From the NCBI GenBank assembly GCA_021323695.1, contig JAJPKN010000009.1:1-64000 (forward strand): a DNA stretch of 64,000 bases. The letters are read 5' to 3'. Origin of the DNA: Actinomycetota bacterium (GTDB lineage: Bacteria > Actinomycetota > Acidimicrobiia > Acidimicrobiales > Palsa-688). Below are positions 34,644 through 43,752 of this stretch, in pieces (positions within the stretch are counted from its first letter, which is position 1; each line of letters starts with the position of its first letter). The position numbers and the translations under genes were made by a program. Below the pieces are notes generated by a model. The model searched no databases, was not told the DNA's origin, and saw nothing but the letters and a program-made list of their open reading frames with translations.

Positions 34644-35192
34644 ATGTCCTCCAAGGGGCCCATCAAGGCGGCGTCCTCCAAGGCGGCCAAGGCCAAGGGC
34701 GGGGCCCGCCCGCTGGTCGCCCAGAACCGGCGCGCCCGCCACGATTACGACATAGTGGAGACCTACGAGGCCGGGATCGTGCTCCTGGGGAGCGAGGTCA
34801 AGTCCCTGCGCGAGGGCAGGGTGCAACTGCGGGACTCCTTCGCCAAGGTCGAAGACGGTGAGCTCTGGCTGCACGGGGTGCACATCTCGCCCTACGGGTT
34901 CGCCACCGGGGTGGGGCGGGCCGACCCCGACCGTTCTCGCAAGTTGCTCCTGCACCGGCGCCAGATCGCCGAACTGGCCAGGCGCGCCCAGGAGGGCCCT
35001 TTCACCCTCGTCCCCCTGTCGGTGTACTTCAAAGACGGCCGGGCCAAGGTCGACCTGGCCCTGGCTAGGGGCCGTCGCCAGTACGACAAGCGGAGGGCGG
35101 TCGCCGAGAGAGACGCCCAGCGCGAAGCCCGGCGACAAGTGGAGGGGCACCGCTGGGCGAGCCGGCCGAGCCGCCAGCGCACGGGCAACTGA
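34644..35192 (+). CDS. smpB: SsrA-binding protein SmpB
   Basis: A 182-residue RNA-binding protein for tmRNA-mediated ribosome rescue. Diagnostic stretches are [29 protein letters not shown] and [16 protein letters not shown]. The Ser/Ala/Lys-rich first 20 residues may be a disordered extension; GTG 34632 is an alternative start. No tmRNA gene was found in the following 140 bases. Confidence 0.93.
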   Translation: MSSKGPIKAASSKAAKAKGGARPLVAQNRRARHDYDIVETYEAGIVLLGSEVKSLREGRVQLRDSFAKVEDGELWLHGVHISPYGFATGVGRADPDRSRKLLLHRRQIAELARRAQEGPFTLVPLSVYFKDGRAKVDLALARGRRQYDKRRAVAERDAQREARRQVEGHRWASRPSRQRTGN

Positions 35193-35333
35193 AGGCATGC
35201 CGGGGAGCTGAAGGGCACGTCCGAGGGCGGGCGGCCGCGCTCGTGGCCCCGGGCCACCAGCGGTTCAGCCCCGGAACAGCTGGCGCTCAGGCAGTGTTTA
35301 ACTTGGAGGACGACAATTGGGTACCAGAGCACT

Positions 35334-36500
35334 ATGAACGACAGTTTCAAGCTGGGCCGTGTGGGCGGCGTGAAGATAGGCGCCAACTGGAGCCTCTTGG
35401 TGCTCGCCCTGATGGTTGCCTATTTCCTCGCGACCTCTCGCCTGCCCGCGGACGTCCCCGGTTACCCCCAAAGCGCCTACTGGCTGGCAGCGGTGCTCAC
35501 CTCGGTCGTCCTCGTCTTGGGGGTGCTCCTGCACGAACTGGCCCACGCCCTCGTAGCCCGGCGGGCAAAGCTGAGGGTGGAAGGCATAACCCTTTGGTTC
35601 ATGGGCGGCGTCACTCGGATCGACGGCGACAACACCAAGCCCTCGGTCGAACTGGCCGTGGCACTGGTAGGGCCGCTTTCCAGCGCTGCCCTCGGGGCCA
35701 TTTCGGCTGGGCTGTCCGTCCCTGTCGCCCGAGCCGGCTGGGCCCTGGCGGCCGGCTCCCTGCGCTGGTTCGCCCTCATCAGCCTGTTGCTGGCCGGGTT
35801 CAACCTGCTGCCGGCGTCGCCCTTGGACGGGGGCAAGGTGCTCCACGGCGCCCTGTGGGCCGTCACCCGCAACCGCTGGCTGGCCACCCGCCTCACTGCC
35901 GGCGCCGGCATCGCCCTGGGGGCGGTGTGCGCCGGTTTCGGCCTGGTGACCTTCGCCCAAGGCGACCAGCCAGACGGCCTGGTGCTGCTGCTCATGGCCT
36001 GGTTCGTCATGTCCTCGGCCAAACGGGAGGAGGTTGCCGGCCGGGCCCAGTACGTCCTGGGCGACGTCAACGTCTCGGACATCATGAGGCCAGCGGTGGT
36101 CGCGCCAGGCTGGCTCACGGTGGCGGCGTTCTGGGGCAACTGGGTCACCCAGTACCCCGAGGCGGCCTTCGTCCTCGAGCGCTGGGACGGCCAGGGCCTG
36201 GCCGGCGTGGTGACAGCTCAACAGTTGGCCGCGGTCCCCCCTGGGCTCCAGGGGTCGGTCCGGGTGCAGGACATCGCCCTCCCGCCTCCCCCCGACAGCC
36301 AGCCCGCCCTCCGTCCGGACGAGCCTGCCCTGGCCGTGGCCGGGCGCAGCGGCCTCGCCCTCCCGGTGCGCTATGGCACAGCCATCGTGGGCGTGGTCCT
36401 GGCGTCCGACATCGCGGCCATGGTGGCCAGGGGAGTGCCGGTCGAGCACCGGACGTGGGCCAGCTTCCGGCCCGCCCCGTCTGCCTCCTGGCCGGCGTAG
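35334..36500 (+). CDS. Site-2 protease family membrane metalloprotease
   Basis: A 388-residue polytopic protein. The zinc motif HELAH is near residue 68 within a hydrophobic helix, and NLLPASPLDGG (third ligand Asp) is near 163, placing it among SREBP site-2-like/Rv2625-type proteases. The C-terminal 150 residues correspond to a degenerate pair of CBS domains. It may cut membrane-bound regulators. It stands alone 141 bases after smpB. Confidence 0.85.
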   Translation: MNDSFKLGRVGGVKIGANWSLLVLALMVAYFLATSRLPADVPGYPQSAYWLAAVLTSVVLVLGVLLHELAHALVARRAKLRVEGITLWFMGGVTRIDGDNTKPSVELAVALVGPLSSAALGAISAGLSVPVARAGWALAAGSLRWFALISLLLAGFNLLPASPLDGGKVLHGALWAVTRNRWLATRLTAGAGIALGAVCAGFGLVTFAQGDQPDGLVLLLMAWFVMSSAKREEVAGRAQYVLGDVNVSDIMRPAVVAPGWLTVAAFWGNWVTQYPEAAFVLERWDGQGLAGVVTAQQLAAVPPGLQGSVRVQDIALPPPPDSQPALRPDEPALAVAGRSGLALPVRYGTAIVGVVLASDIAAMVARGVPVEHRTWASFRPAPSASWPA

Positions 36501-36605
36501 CCCTGAGCGCCCCGCCCCTGGCCCCGGCAGCCTCCCCCGCGTCAGGCCGGCCCCTCTCGGGGCCTCGCACCCCGGTGTTGCCGACACGCTTGCCCCCTTA
36601 GGGCA

Positions 36606-37023
36606 GTGAGCACCGAGCCGCCCACGTACCGGGCGGTTTGCGAGCCTTTTGCGGGCTGGTGGGCGTTCCACGTTCCTGGCACCGTCGTGCCCTCGACGGC
36701 ACCCCGAGGCACTGGCAGGTCGGCCGGCTCCTGGCGACCGTGCGGCGGCCCCACCCTGACCACGCCGGCGCGCCCCGGTCGGGCCCGGCGGGACCGCCCA
36801 GCACCGTCCGGTCGTCAGCAGTCTTCAGGTTTACCCCGAGTGGCCCGGTACCGCCCCGGCCGGGGCCGACCCGCCGATCGACGTGGTGGGCGACGGCCGC
36901 GTGGACTACCTCGGCCTGCGGGGCCGGCTTGTGACTGACGCCCGGTTCGGGACTAGCCGCCAGCAGCCCTTCATCTGGGTGGACCGCCACGGGGAGGTAA
37001 GGCGGGGCGGAAGGGACGGCTGA
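36606..37023 (+). pseudogene. Possible degraded gene in three frames
   Basis: This lies in a 650-base stretch without an intact gene. From GTG 36606 a frame reads YRAVCEPFAGWWAFHVPGT and then loses protein character. From about 36826 another frame reads VYPEWPGTAP and IDVVGDGRVDYLGLRGR up to a stop at 37021-37023, with a TGA at 36757 and no start codon. The pieces look like parts of one or two small broken genes. Family not recognised. Confidence 0.3.
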
Positions 37024-37150
37024 CGGCTCGACGCCTGGCGAAGGCCTGCGACCTGGCGTCGCCCACCCCCGAACGAGGAGCAGGGCACGGGCGGGGTGTG
37101 CCCCAGGGGGGCGGGGCGCGGGAGGCCGCCGGTCGTCCTAGACGAGGACG

Positions 37151-38080
37151 CTACGAGGTCGTCCTATCGGCCTTCAACGGCCCGGAGGCGCTTGAGGCCC
37201 CAGTGGGGCAAAGGGGGAAAGAGGAAAAGAAGTTCCCGAGGGCCGTAGCCAACGACCCCAGCCGGGGGTGCTCCGGCACGAGCGGGGCCACGATCCCTAC
37301 GTCTGTCGCGGCCGCGGCACAAACCGGGCCGATGCACGCAGCCACCACGCCGCCCGAGTTGAACGCGGCCAGGAGGGCCGGGAGCGCGCCTCGCTCCTGG
37401 GCCCCTGACGCCAAGGCGTGCACCTGGGGCGCGGCCGTGAAGGTGACCGCGTCGAAGCGGCCGGCGACCAGGCCGTCCACCAGGGCCACCGCCGAGCGCC
37501 GCTCGCCCGGGGCCAGGGCGTAAACAGGCACCTGGACGACCCTCGCCCCCACCTGGGCCAGCCGGCTGGGCACCGGGCTGGGGGCGCCAGCGACGTCCCC
37601 CGGCAGCTGGAGGGCAACGGTCGCCCCGTCCAAGTCGTGCTCCAGCAGCCACCCCACCACCTCGCCCAGGCTGCCGCCGGGTGCCTTGTAGCCTGGCTCG
37701 AGCCCGGCCTTGCGCAGTGCGCCCAGCGCCTTGGCCCCCCGGGCCGCGATGAGGGCCCGCGACCGTAGCGTCGTCACCAGCGCCTCTCGCAGGCCCCAGA
37801 GCTCCGCCAGCTCGAACCAGGCCTGCACCCCGTAGCCGGTGGTGGCCACTAGGTACCCAGGCGGGCAGCTCACCAGGGCTTCGGTGACCGCCCGCAGCTC
37901 GTCCCGGTGCACCGCCGGCTCGGTCCGGAGCAAGGGGAGCATTTGGACCTCTGCCCCCAACCGCTGCAAAAGGACGGCTTGCTCTTCCCGGCGCCGGTCG
38001 GCGGTTATGGCCACCGTCCGGCCCCGCAGGGGCTGGCCTGCGCCCGGCTGGGCCGCACTCAGCTGGCCTACGCCTGTCAC
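37151..38080 (-). CDS. hemD: Uroporphyrinogen-III synthase-like protein
   Basis: About 309 residues with the HemD fold: GRTVAITADRRREEQAVLLQ opens the first lobe, YLVATTGYGVQAWFELAE follows, VALQLPGDVAGAP starts the second and FDAVTFTAAPQVHAL is the conserved late motif. GTG 38080 is chosen since longer frames run into the neighbouring gene with low-complexity residues. No other haem genes are near, so a standalone HemD or a HemD-like fused regulator remnant are both possible. Confidence 0.75.
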   Translation of the reverse strand: MTGVGQLSAAQPGAGQPLRGRTVAITADRRREEQAVLLQRLGAEVQMLPLLRTEPAVHRDELRAVTEALVSCPPGYLVATTGYGVQAWFELAELWGLREALVTTLRSRALIAARGAKALGALRKAGLEPGYKAPGGSLGEVVGWLLEHDLDGATVALQLPGDVAGAPSPVPSRLAQVGARVVQVPVYALAPGERRSAVALVDGLVAGRFDAVTFTAAPQVHALASGAQERGALPALLAAFNSGGVVAACIGPVCAAAATDVGIVAPLVPEHPRLGSLATALGNFFSSFPLCPTGASSASGPLKADRTTS

Positions 38081-38133
38081 CGGCTGCTCGGGCTGGCCGC
38101 TCTCACGATGCCGCCCCTCGGGATGCCGGGCCC

Positions 38134-38385
38134 TCAGGATGCCGGGCCGGGGAGATGCTCGGCGCGCCGGCCCCAGACGAAGTAGCTGATGGGCACCAAC
38201 CCGGCTGAGTTGGCCAACGCCACCGCGACGGCCCATTTGGCTTTCGAGCCTCTTACCTGGCTGGCAGGCCGGCGCTTCAAGTCGACCAGCGCGGCGACCT
38301 TGAGGGCACCCTCGACGACCATGCCCAGCACGAGCAACCTACGGGTGCCCGGGCTCAGATCTGCCCACTTCTTCCTATGCGTCAT
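38134..38385 (-). CDS. Small membrane protein, PLDc N-terminal-like
   Basis: An 83-residue protein with two hydrophobic segments (LLVLGMVVEGALKVAALVDL and AVAVALANSAGLVPISYFVW) ending WGRR, the pattern of the phospholipase-D-nuclease N-terminal domain family. It probably spans the membrane twice. Function unknown. Confidence 0.65.
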   Translation of the reverse strand: MTHRKKWADLSPGTRRLLVLGMVVEGALKVAALVDLKRRPASQVRGSKAKWAVAVALANSAGLVPISYFVWGRRAEHLPGPAS

Positions 38386-38460
38386 GGCCCCTCCATACTG
38401 CCGGCACCAACCTAGCCGGGGGCCGAGGCCCAGCCGAAGTCATGGCCCTAGCCGGCCCGC

Positions 38461-38880
38461 TCAGGTAGCCCGGGCCAGAGCCTCTTGCCGGGTCGCGTAG
38501 CTCTCCATGCGCACGACCTTGCCTTCCTCGAAGGCAAGGACCAGGGTGCGGGCCCCTGGGCCTGGCCCCTCCGGGGCACCCGCCGGCTCCCGGCCGAGGA
38601 CCACGCTGGCCGGGCCCAGGTCGGGCCCCTCAACTGTCACGACCACCTTGCTGCCCACCTCTTCGGCCTCCATCCGAACCACCCCCGGCAACCGCCCGTC
38701 GCGGGCAGCTCCCAGCCACTGGCTGACCTCGTCCCGCCCATGGCACACCAGTTCTGGCAATAGGCCCTGCCATACCACGCCTTCCGCCAACAGCCCCAAT
38801 AGAGGTGACGTGCTGCGGCTCCGGGACGCCTCCCCCCACGCCTCCAGCACCCGGGCCAGGTTCGCCCCCGGCTCGCTCAA
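38461..38880 (-). CDS. NTF2/SnoaL-like protein
   Basis: About 139 residues with a cone-shaped NTF2-like pattern: an N-terminal helix (NLARVLEAWGEAS), VVWQGLLPELVCHGRDEVSQWL in two parts, then three beta strands ending FEEGKVVRMESYATRQEAL. TTG 38880 is preferred because an AGGAGG site sits five bases upstream. Such proteins bind small ligands; no substrate is inferable. Confidence 0.65.
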   Translation of the reverse strand: MSEPGANLARVLEAWGEASRSRSTSPLLGLLAEGVVWQGLLPELVCHGRDEVSQWLGAARDGRLPGVVRMEAEEVGSKVVVTVEGPDLGPASVVLGREPAGAPEGPGPGARTLVLAFEEGKVVRMESYATRQEALARAT

Positions 38881-39092
38881 ACCGACCTCCTCTCGCTGTC
38901 CCAAGGTACCAGCCGCCGCTCAGGCGTACGGTCACGACCGGGCAGAGGGGACGCGTCCGGCAAGGACCTGCACAGCCGTCGCCCACTGGGTGCCCACCCG
39001 AGGACACCCGCACGACCCGGCACCACGCCCCTCCTAGCACCCGCGGGCGGCGTACCCGTGCGCTGGCGGCCCTGGGCACGCAAACTGGAGCT

Positions 39093-41897
39093 GTGGCCCA
39101 GCAGCTCTGCCCGGTGATCGTGGGGCGCGAACGCGAGCTGGACGCCCTTGGGCAGGCGGTGACCGCTGCTGCAGCGGGCCAGGGCCAATGCGTGCTGCTC
39201 GTGGGAGAGCCGGGCATCGGGAAGTCCCGGCTTGCCCGCCAGGCGGTGGACTGGGCGCTTGAGCGTGGAGGGCGTCTGGCGGCCGGCCGTGCTGCCCCGG
39301 GGTCGACGTCGACTGCCTACGGGCCAGTCGCCAATTTCCTGCTGCAATTGTTACGCAACACCCCCCTGCCGGCTGGCCCGGGGATGGCCCCGTGGCTCCC
39401 ACTGCTGAAGCCTCTCCTACCTACGCTGATAGGTGGGCGTGCGGCCCCAGAGGTCTCGCCGAGCCTTCGGGGTGAAGCGGTCGTCCAGCTGCTCGGGCGG
39501 GTGGGCCACCGCCCCTTGGTGGTCCTGCTGGAAGACCTGCACTGGGCCGACCGGGACACGGTGTCGCTGGTCGAGTACCTGGCCGACAACCTCAGTGGCC
39601 TGCCCGCCTTGTTGGTCATGACCCTACGGGACAGCCCGGTGTCAGCCGCTTTGGAAGCGGCCTGGCGCCTGCGCAGCCTGCCCTGGGCCAGCTACCTAGC
39701 GCTCGAGAGGCTGACCGAACACCAGTCGGCAGCCATGGTGCGCGCTTGCCGGCCGGGCGCCGACGACCGTTTGGTCGGGCGCATCCAGGCTACGGCTGAG
39801 GGGGTCCCGCTCCTGGTCGAAGAGCTGCTGGCCTCCCCCGGCCTGCCGGGGGACTTCAAGGCGGGGGTCGACGCCCGCTTGAGCGCACTGACGAGCGACC
39901 AGCGCGAGGTGATCGAGGCAGCCGCCGTGCTCGGCCGCCACTTTGACTGGCAACTGTTGCCGGCGATGACTGGCCTCAGTGAGGAGGTGGTTGGCGAAGC
40001 CGTGGCCGCCGGGCTGAAGGCGATGCTGCTCACCAGCCACGGTTCGGCCCTGGGGTTCCGCCACGCCCTCACCCGGGAAGCGGTGCTGGACAGCCTGGTC
40101 CCTCCTCGCCAGAGGCAGCTGGCCCTGGCTGGCCTCGGTGCCCTGACCGACGCCGGTACCGTCCTGAGCGGTGGGGACCGAGAGGTAGCCATAGACCTGG
40201 CGCTGCGGGGCGGCGACCGCCGCCGGGCCGGGCTGCTACTGCTGGGCTCCGGCAGGAAGTCGTTGGCCTGGGGTGCCTTGGCCACGGCGACAGACGCCCT
40301 GCGCCGAGCAGCAGACCTGCTTACAGGCACCCTGGAGCAGTCCGAGGCGGAGCTCGAGCTGGTCGCAGCCTTGGCCCTGGCTGGCCGGGTCGAGGAGGCC
40401 GCCGCTGCCGGCGCACGGATGGTCAGCCGTTTGGGGCCTGACCCCCATACTGCCAGCCTCCGGGTGGAGGCGCACCTGAGGCTAGCTCACGCCGCCGTCG
40501 CCGCCTCGCGTTGGACGATGGCCCGTCACCATCTCGACGAGGCCCGTCGGCTGACGACGGCCGGCTCCGCGCCGGCCACGGCCGCCCGGGCCAACGTGCT
40601 CGACGCCGACCTGGCCATGGCGGCTGACCAGTACGGCACAGCCCGTCGTCTTGCCGAGGAAGTCCTGCGCACAGCGGGCGTCGCGGCCGAGGTCCGCTGC
40701 CACGCCTTTGAGGTTGTCGGCCGAAGTCACCGTTTGGCCGACCTCTCCGCCGCGAGCGCCGCCTTTGAGGCCGCCCTGGTAACTGCCGAGAGCGCGGACC
40801 TGCCGATGTGGCGGCTAAGGGCCTTGCACGAGCTCGGGACCATCGAACTGTTCGACCACGCCGGGGTAGACCGGCTGCTCCAAGCCCGCCAGGGGGCCGA
40901 ACAGATGGGCGCCGTGAGCACCGTGGCGGTCCTCGACCTGCAACTATCGGCTGCCTTCACCTGCCGCTGGGACCTTGGTGCCTGCGACTCGCACGCCCTC
41001 TCGGCCATCGCCATCGCTGGACGACTGGGGCTGGACCAGGTGCGTGCCAAAGCCCTGGCCATGCTGGCCGGCAGCGCCAGCATGCGAGCCGACCTGGCCG
41101 AGACCGACAGGTACGCCTCCCTGGCCCTGGCGGCCCGGCCCGATGACCAGATGCTGCAGGGCCTCTGCTGGGGTGCGCGAGGTGTAGCCCTTCTTCTCGC
41201 CGGCGATGCCCAGGCGTCGATCGAGCCCTGGTCTCGGGGCATGGCCATCCTGGCAGGCCTTCCCCACGCCGAGCCGGCTGCCCTGCGGGCGTTGTGGCCG
41301 CTCGTCCTGGCGGCCCGGGCAGACCGGCGCGCCCAGGCGGCCGTCGACGAAGCCTGGCGCCTCGGGGTGGCCTCCTTCGCGCTGAACCGGGCGATGATCG
41401 GCTACGCCCAGGCCATCCTGGCGGGTCGTCGGGGAGACCAGGGCCGCGCCCGCCAGCTGGTCACCGAAGCTGACACTGGCTGGGCCAACTGCGGTGCCTG
41501 GGCCGACCTTGCCCGCCTGATCGCCGCTCCCGCCGCCCTGTCCGACGGGTGGGCGGACCTCCGCCATTGGCTCGGCCGGGCGGCCGCCGGTTTCGCCGAC
41601 AGAGGCCTCCCGGCCATGGCCCGCCAATGCCAGGGCGTTGCCCTCCACACTGGCGCCAACCCCTGGCCAGAGCTCGGCATCAGCGCCCGGGAGGCCGACG
41701 TCTTGGCACTCGTGGTCGAAGGCCTGTCCAACAAAGACGTCGCTGCTGAGCTCCACCTTTCCCCCCGCACAGTAGAAAAGCATGTCGAGTCCCTGTTGCG
41801 CAAAACGGGTGCCCGCTCTCGGACCGAACTGGCGGGCCGCCTCGGGGCCCCCTCGGGTTTGCCGGGCAAGCCAGCCCGGCCAAGGGGGACTACGTAG
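39093..41897 (+). CDS. Large LuxR-family regulator with AAA ATPase domain
   Basis: A 934-residue MalT/LAL-like regulator. VGRERELDALGQAV and the Walker A loop GEPGIGKSRL lie near residues 10-45; LVVLLEDLHWADRDT is Walker B. The middle is a long helical, TPR-like region, and the C-terminus carries a LuxR helix-turn-helix (EADVLALVVEGLSNKDVAAE; LSPRTVEKHVESLLRKTGAR). It likely activates genes after binding ATP and an unknown ligand. GTG 39093 matches the family N-terminus. Confidence 0.88.
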   Translation: MAQQLCPVIVGRERELDALGQAVTAAAAGQGQCVLLVGEPGIGKSRLARQAVDWALERGGRLAAGRAAPGSTSTAYGPVANFLLQLLRNTPLPAGPGMAPWLPLLKPLLPTLIGGRAAPEVSPSLRGEAVVQLLGRVGHRPLVVLLEDLHWADRDTVSLVEYLADNLSGLPALLVMTLRDSPVSAALEAAWRLRSLPWASYLALERLTEHQSAAMVRACRPGADDRLVGRIQATAEGVPLLVEELLASPGLPGDFKAGVDARLSALTSDQREVIEAAAVLGRHFDWQLLPAMTGLSEEVVGEAVAAGLKAMLLTSHGSALGFRHALTREAVLDSLVPPRQRQLALAGLGALTDAGTVLSGGDREVAIDLALRGGDRRRAGLLLLGSGRKSLAWGALATATDALRRAADLLTGTLEQSEAELELVAALALAGRVEEAAAAGARMVSRLGPDPHTASLRVEAHLRLAHAAVAASRWTMARHHLDEARRLTTAGSAPATAARANVLDADLAMAADQYGTARRLAEEVLRTAGVAAEVRCHAFEVVGRSHRLADLSAASAAFEAALVTAESADLPMWRLRALHELGTIELFDHAGVDRLLQARQGAEQMGAVSTVAVLDLQLSAAFTCRWDLGACDSHALSAIAIAGRLGLDQVRAKALAMLAGSASMRADLAETDRYASLALAARPDDQMLQGLCWGARGVALLLAGDAQASIEPWSRGMAILAGLPHAEPAALRALWPLVLAARADRRAQAAVDEAWRLGVASFALNRAMIGYAQAILAGRRGDQGRARQLVTEADTGWANCGAWADLARLIAAPAALSDGWADLRHWLGRAAAGFADRGLPAMARQCQGVALHTGANPWPELGISAREADVLALVVEGLSNKDVAAELHLSPRTVEKHVESLLRKTGARSRTELAGRLGAPSGLPGKPARPRGTT

Positions 41898-41990
41898 CCC
41901 AGCTACAAATTACGTGTTCTTCCCGATGCCTGGGCCACCGACGGTCCCGCACGATATTGGCAACAACCTCTCCAGAAAGGTACCGGCACA

Positions 41991-42512
41991 ATGGCCCAAG
42001 GCACCCAGACCACGCTCGAAGTCAAGAACATCGGCTCCCCCGACGAACGGCGCAACCTCGGCCGGGGGGTGCTGGAGGTAGTGGACCTACCCGGGGCCGC
42101 CATCACCCGCGCCACTTTCCAGCCGGGGTGGCGATGGTCGGCCGACGTCGCCCCCCTGGTAGGCACCCCCTCCTGCCCGGTTGCCCACACGGGTTACATC
42201 GTCTCGGGACGGTTCCACGTCCGCATGGACGACGGGCGCGGGTACGACTTCGGCCCCGGCGACGCCCACTTCGTCGCTCCCGGGCATGACGCCTGGGTCC
42301 TCGGCGACGAGGCCTGCGTGGCCATCGACTTCGCCTCCACCGGGGGCGCCCTGGCCGGGCACGTCGGGCGCTGCCCCTGCGGCGTCGAGTTCCGGGTGGC
42401 GGCCGACGACCAGCTCGACCACCTCGTCTCCGCCATCCGTGAGCACGCCAGCGGCACGCACGGCCACCAGCTGAGCCGTGAGCAAGTCCTGGCCGAGGTG
42501 TCCTCCGCATGA
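41991..42512 (+). CDS. Cupin fused to a DUF1059-like domain
   Basis: A 173-residue protein. Residues 1-110 form a cupin barrel (HTGYIVSGRFHVRMDDG; FGPGDAHFVAPGHDAWV). Residues 120-173 begin CPCGVEF and continue through HASGTHGHQL, matching DUF1059, a small Zn-ribbon-like domain. The fusion is uncommon as far as I know. Function unknown; the two cupin genes here may have a common substrate. Confidence 0.72.
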   Translation: MAQGTQTTLEVKNIGSPDERRNLGRGVLEVVDLPGAAITRATFQPGWRWSADVAPLVGTPSCPVAHTGYIVSGRFHVRMDDGRGYDFGPGDAHFVAPGHDAWVLGDEACVAIDFASTGGALAGHVGRCPCGVEFRVAADDQLDHLVSAIREHASGTHGHQLSREQVLAEVSSA

Positions 42513-42635
42513 CAACGACCCCCAGCGGCCCGGGCCAAGCCGTAGCGATGTGGGCGAACAGGGGGCCCAGACCGTCACCCACGCCGGCACCGAACCGGCC
42601 CGCTACGCGCGACCTGGCTGCGCGGGCCAGGGGCC

Positions 42636-43130
42636 ATGACAACTCCTGAGCGCCCTCAGCGGCGCGCCTACCGTCTGGCCAAGCCCGACCAGGGTGACTC
42701 CCCTACAGGTGTCCCGCACCTGTTCAAGGCGGCGGCGGCGAACACCGCGGGCCGGTTCGACTTCATCACGGCATCGTTCGCACCGATGACCGGCCCGCCA
42801 CTTCACCTGCACCTCGAACAGCACGACACCCTCTACATCTTGGAGGGAGTGCTCACGGTCCAAGTCGGTGACGACATTTTCGACATCGGTACCGGCGATT
42901 TCATCACCGTCCCCCCGCATGTCCCCCACACCTTCGACAACCTCCACAACGGCGACCAGCCGGTCCGGGCGATCAACCTGATGACACCCGGCGGGCATTT
43001 CGAGATGTTCGAAGAAATGGCGGCGGTGGGAGCCGGGCCAGGCCTGCCCGAGGCAATCGCGGACGCTGCTGCCCGGCACGGCACCATCATCCTCGGGCCG
43101 CCACTGCGAGCCGCCTTCGGGCTCCGATAG
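42636..43130 (+). CDS. Cupin domain protein, quercetin-dioxygenase-like
   Basis: A 164-residue cupin. The metal motif is PPLHLHLEQHDTLYILEG (two His, Glu-rich) with the second half VPPHVPHTFDNLHNG. It is likely a small dioxygenase or sugar-binding protein. It is preceded by 120 bases from the other cupin gene. The substrate is unknown. Confidence 0.78.
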   Translation: MTTPERPQRRAYRLAKPDQGDSPTGVPHLFKAAAANTAGRFDFITASFAPMTGPPLHLHLEQHDTLYILEGVLTVQVGDDIFDIGTGDFITVPPHVPHTFDNLHNGDQPVRAINLMTPGGHFEMFEEMAAVGAGPGLPEAIADAAARHGTIILGPPLRAAFGLR

Positions 43131-43309
43131 GCGACCCCAGCGGGGTCCCGATGAGGGAACGCTCCGGCGCAAGGCACGCCGGCTGCATGTGAGCCGATGG
43201 CCGAGCGCCGCGGACGACTTGTGCGTGAGGGGTGGACGGCACCATGTCGCAACCGACGAGGCGGGCAGTCCGGCCTGGGGTGGGCGCTCGCCCCTCTTGA
43301 AGAAGCACC

Positions 43310-43406
43310 GCCCCGGGATCGCTTTACCCAAGCCGTGACGGCCCAGCTGGGCGCGCAGCTGCCAGGTTCCTGGGCTAGGCTCTCTCGTGGTACCTTTGCC
43401 TGCCAT
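43310..43406 (-). pseudogene. Integrase N-terminal remnant
   Basis: On the minus strand from ATG 43406 the frame reads EPSPGTWQLRAQLGRHGLGK, the beginning of the arm-type DNA-binding domain of tyrosine integrases, then degenerates. It matches a similar remnant at 61635 (RQRSPGSWQLRANVGLDAAG) at both the protein and DNA level. It is 117 bases from tRNA-Ser(GCU), a common integration target. The remainder of 43131-43523 holds no intact gene. Confidence 0.55.
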
Positions 43407-43523
43407 GTCCTGTCCCTTGCCCTACGGCTGAGGCCCACGCCCCCGGCCCGAGGACGGCTGTAGGGCTGCCGACCTCACGGACCAAGCCCGGGACCAGGGC
43501 AAACCAGCAGGCCAAGGGCACTA

Positions 43524-43613
43524 GGAGAGGTGCGAGAGCGGCCGAATCGGGCTCACTGCTAATGAGTTGACGGGGGGAAACCCCGTCCGAGGGTTCAAAT
43601 CCCTCCCTCTCCG
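43524..43613 (+). tRNA. tRNA-Ser (anticodon GCU)
   Basis: Acceptor stem GGAGAGG (43524-43530) pairs with CCTCTCC (43606-43612), discriminator G. The anticodon loop CTGCTAA gives GCT. A long variable arm (GGGG/CCCC) and GGGTTCAAATCCC T-arm mark a serine tRNA. CCA is not encoded. Confidence 0.95.
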
Positions 43614-43624
43614 CTCGCTCGTTC

Positions 43625-43678
43625 CAGCCAGCCGGCCGGTAGCGGGGCTAATGGCCCGCCGGCTGAGCTAGCTGGCTG
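43625..43678. terminator. Long inverted repeat after tRNA-Ser(GCU)
   Basis: Arms CAGCCAGC (43625-43632) and GCTGGCTG (43671-43678), with inner pairs GCCGGC/GCCGGC and GCGGG/CCCGC, form a long imperfect hairpin. It sits between the tRNA and the convergent membrane protein gene, so it could end both transcripts. Confidence 0.5.
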
Positions 43679-43752
43679 ATGGGCCGGGCCGCAGGGCAGC
43701 CGCTGCGTGGTCGCGAGGCGACCAGCCCGGGGCAACAAGACGACCAGCCGGC

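Noticed and set aside
35193-35333. Possible tmRNA gene after smpB
   Set aside because: No tRNA-like ends or tag-coding segment could be made out.
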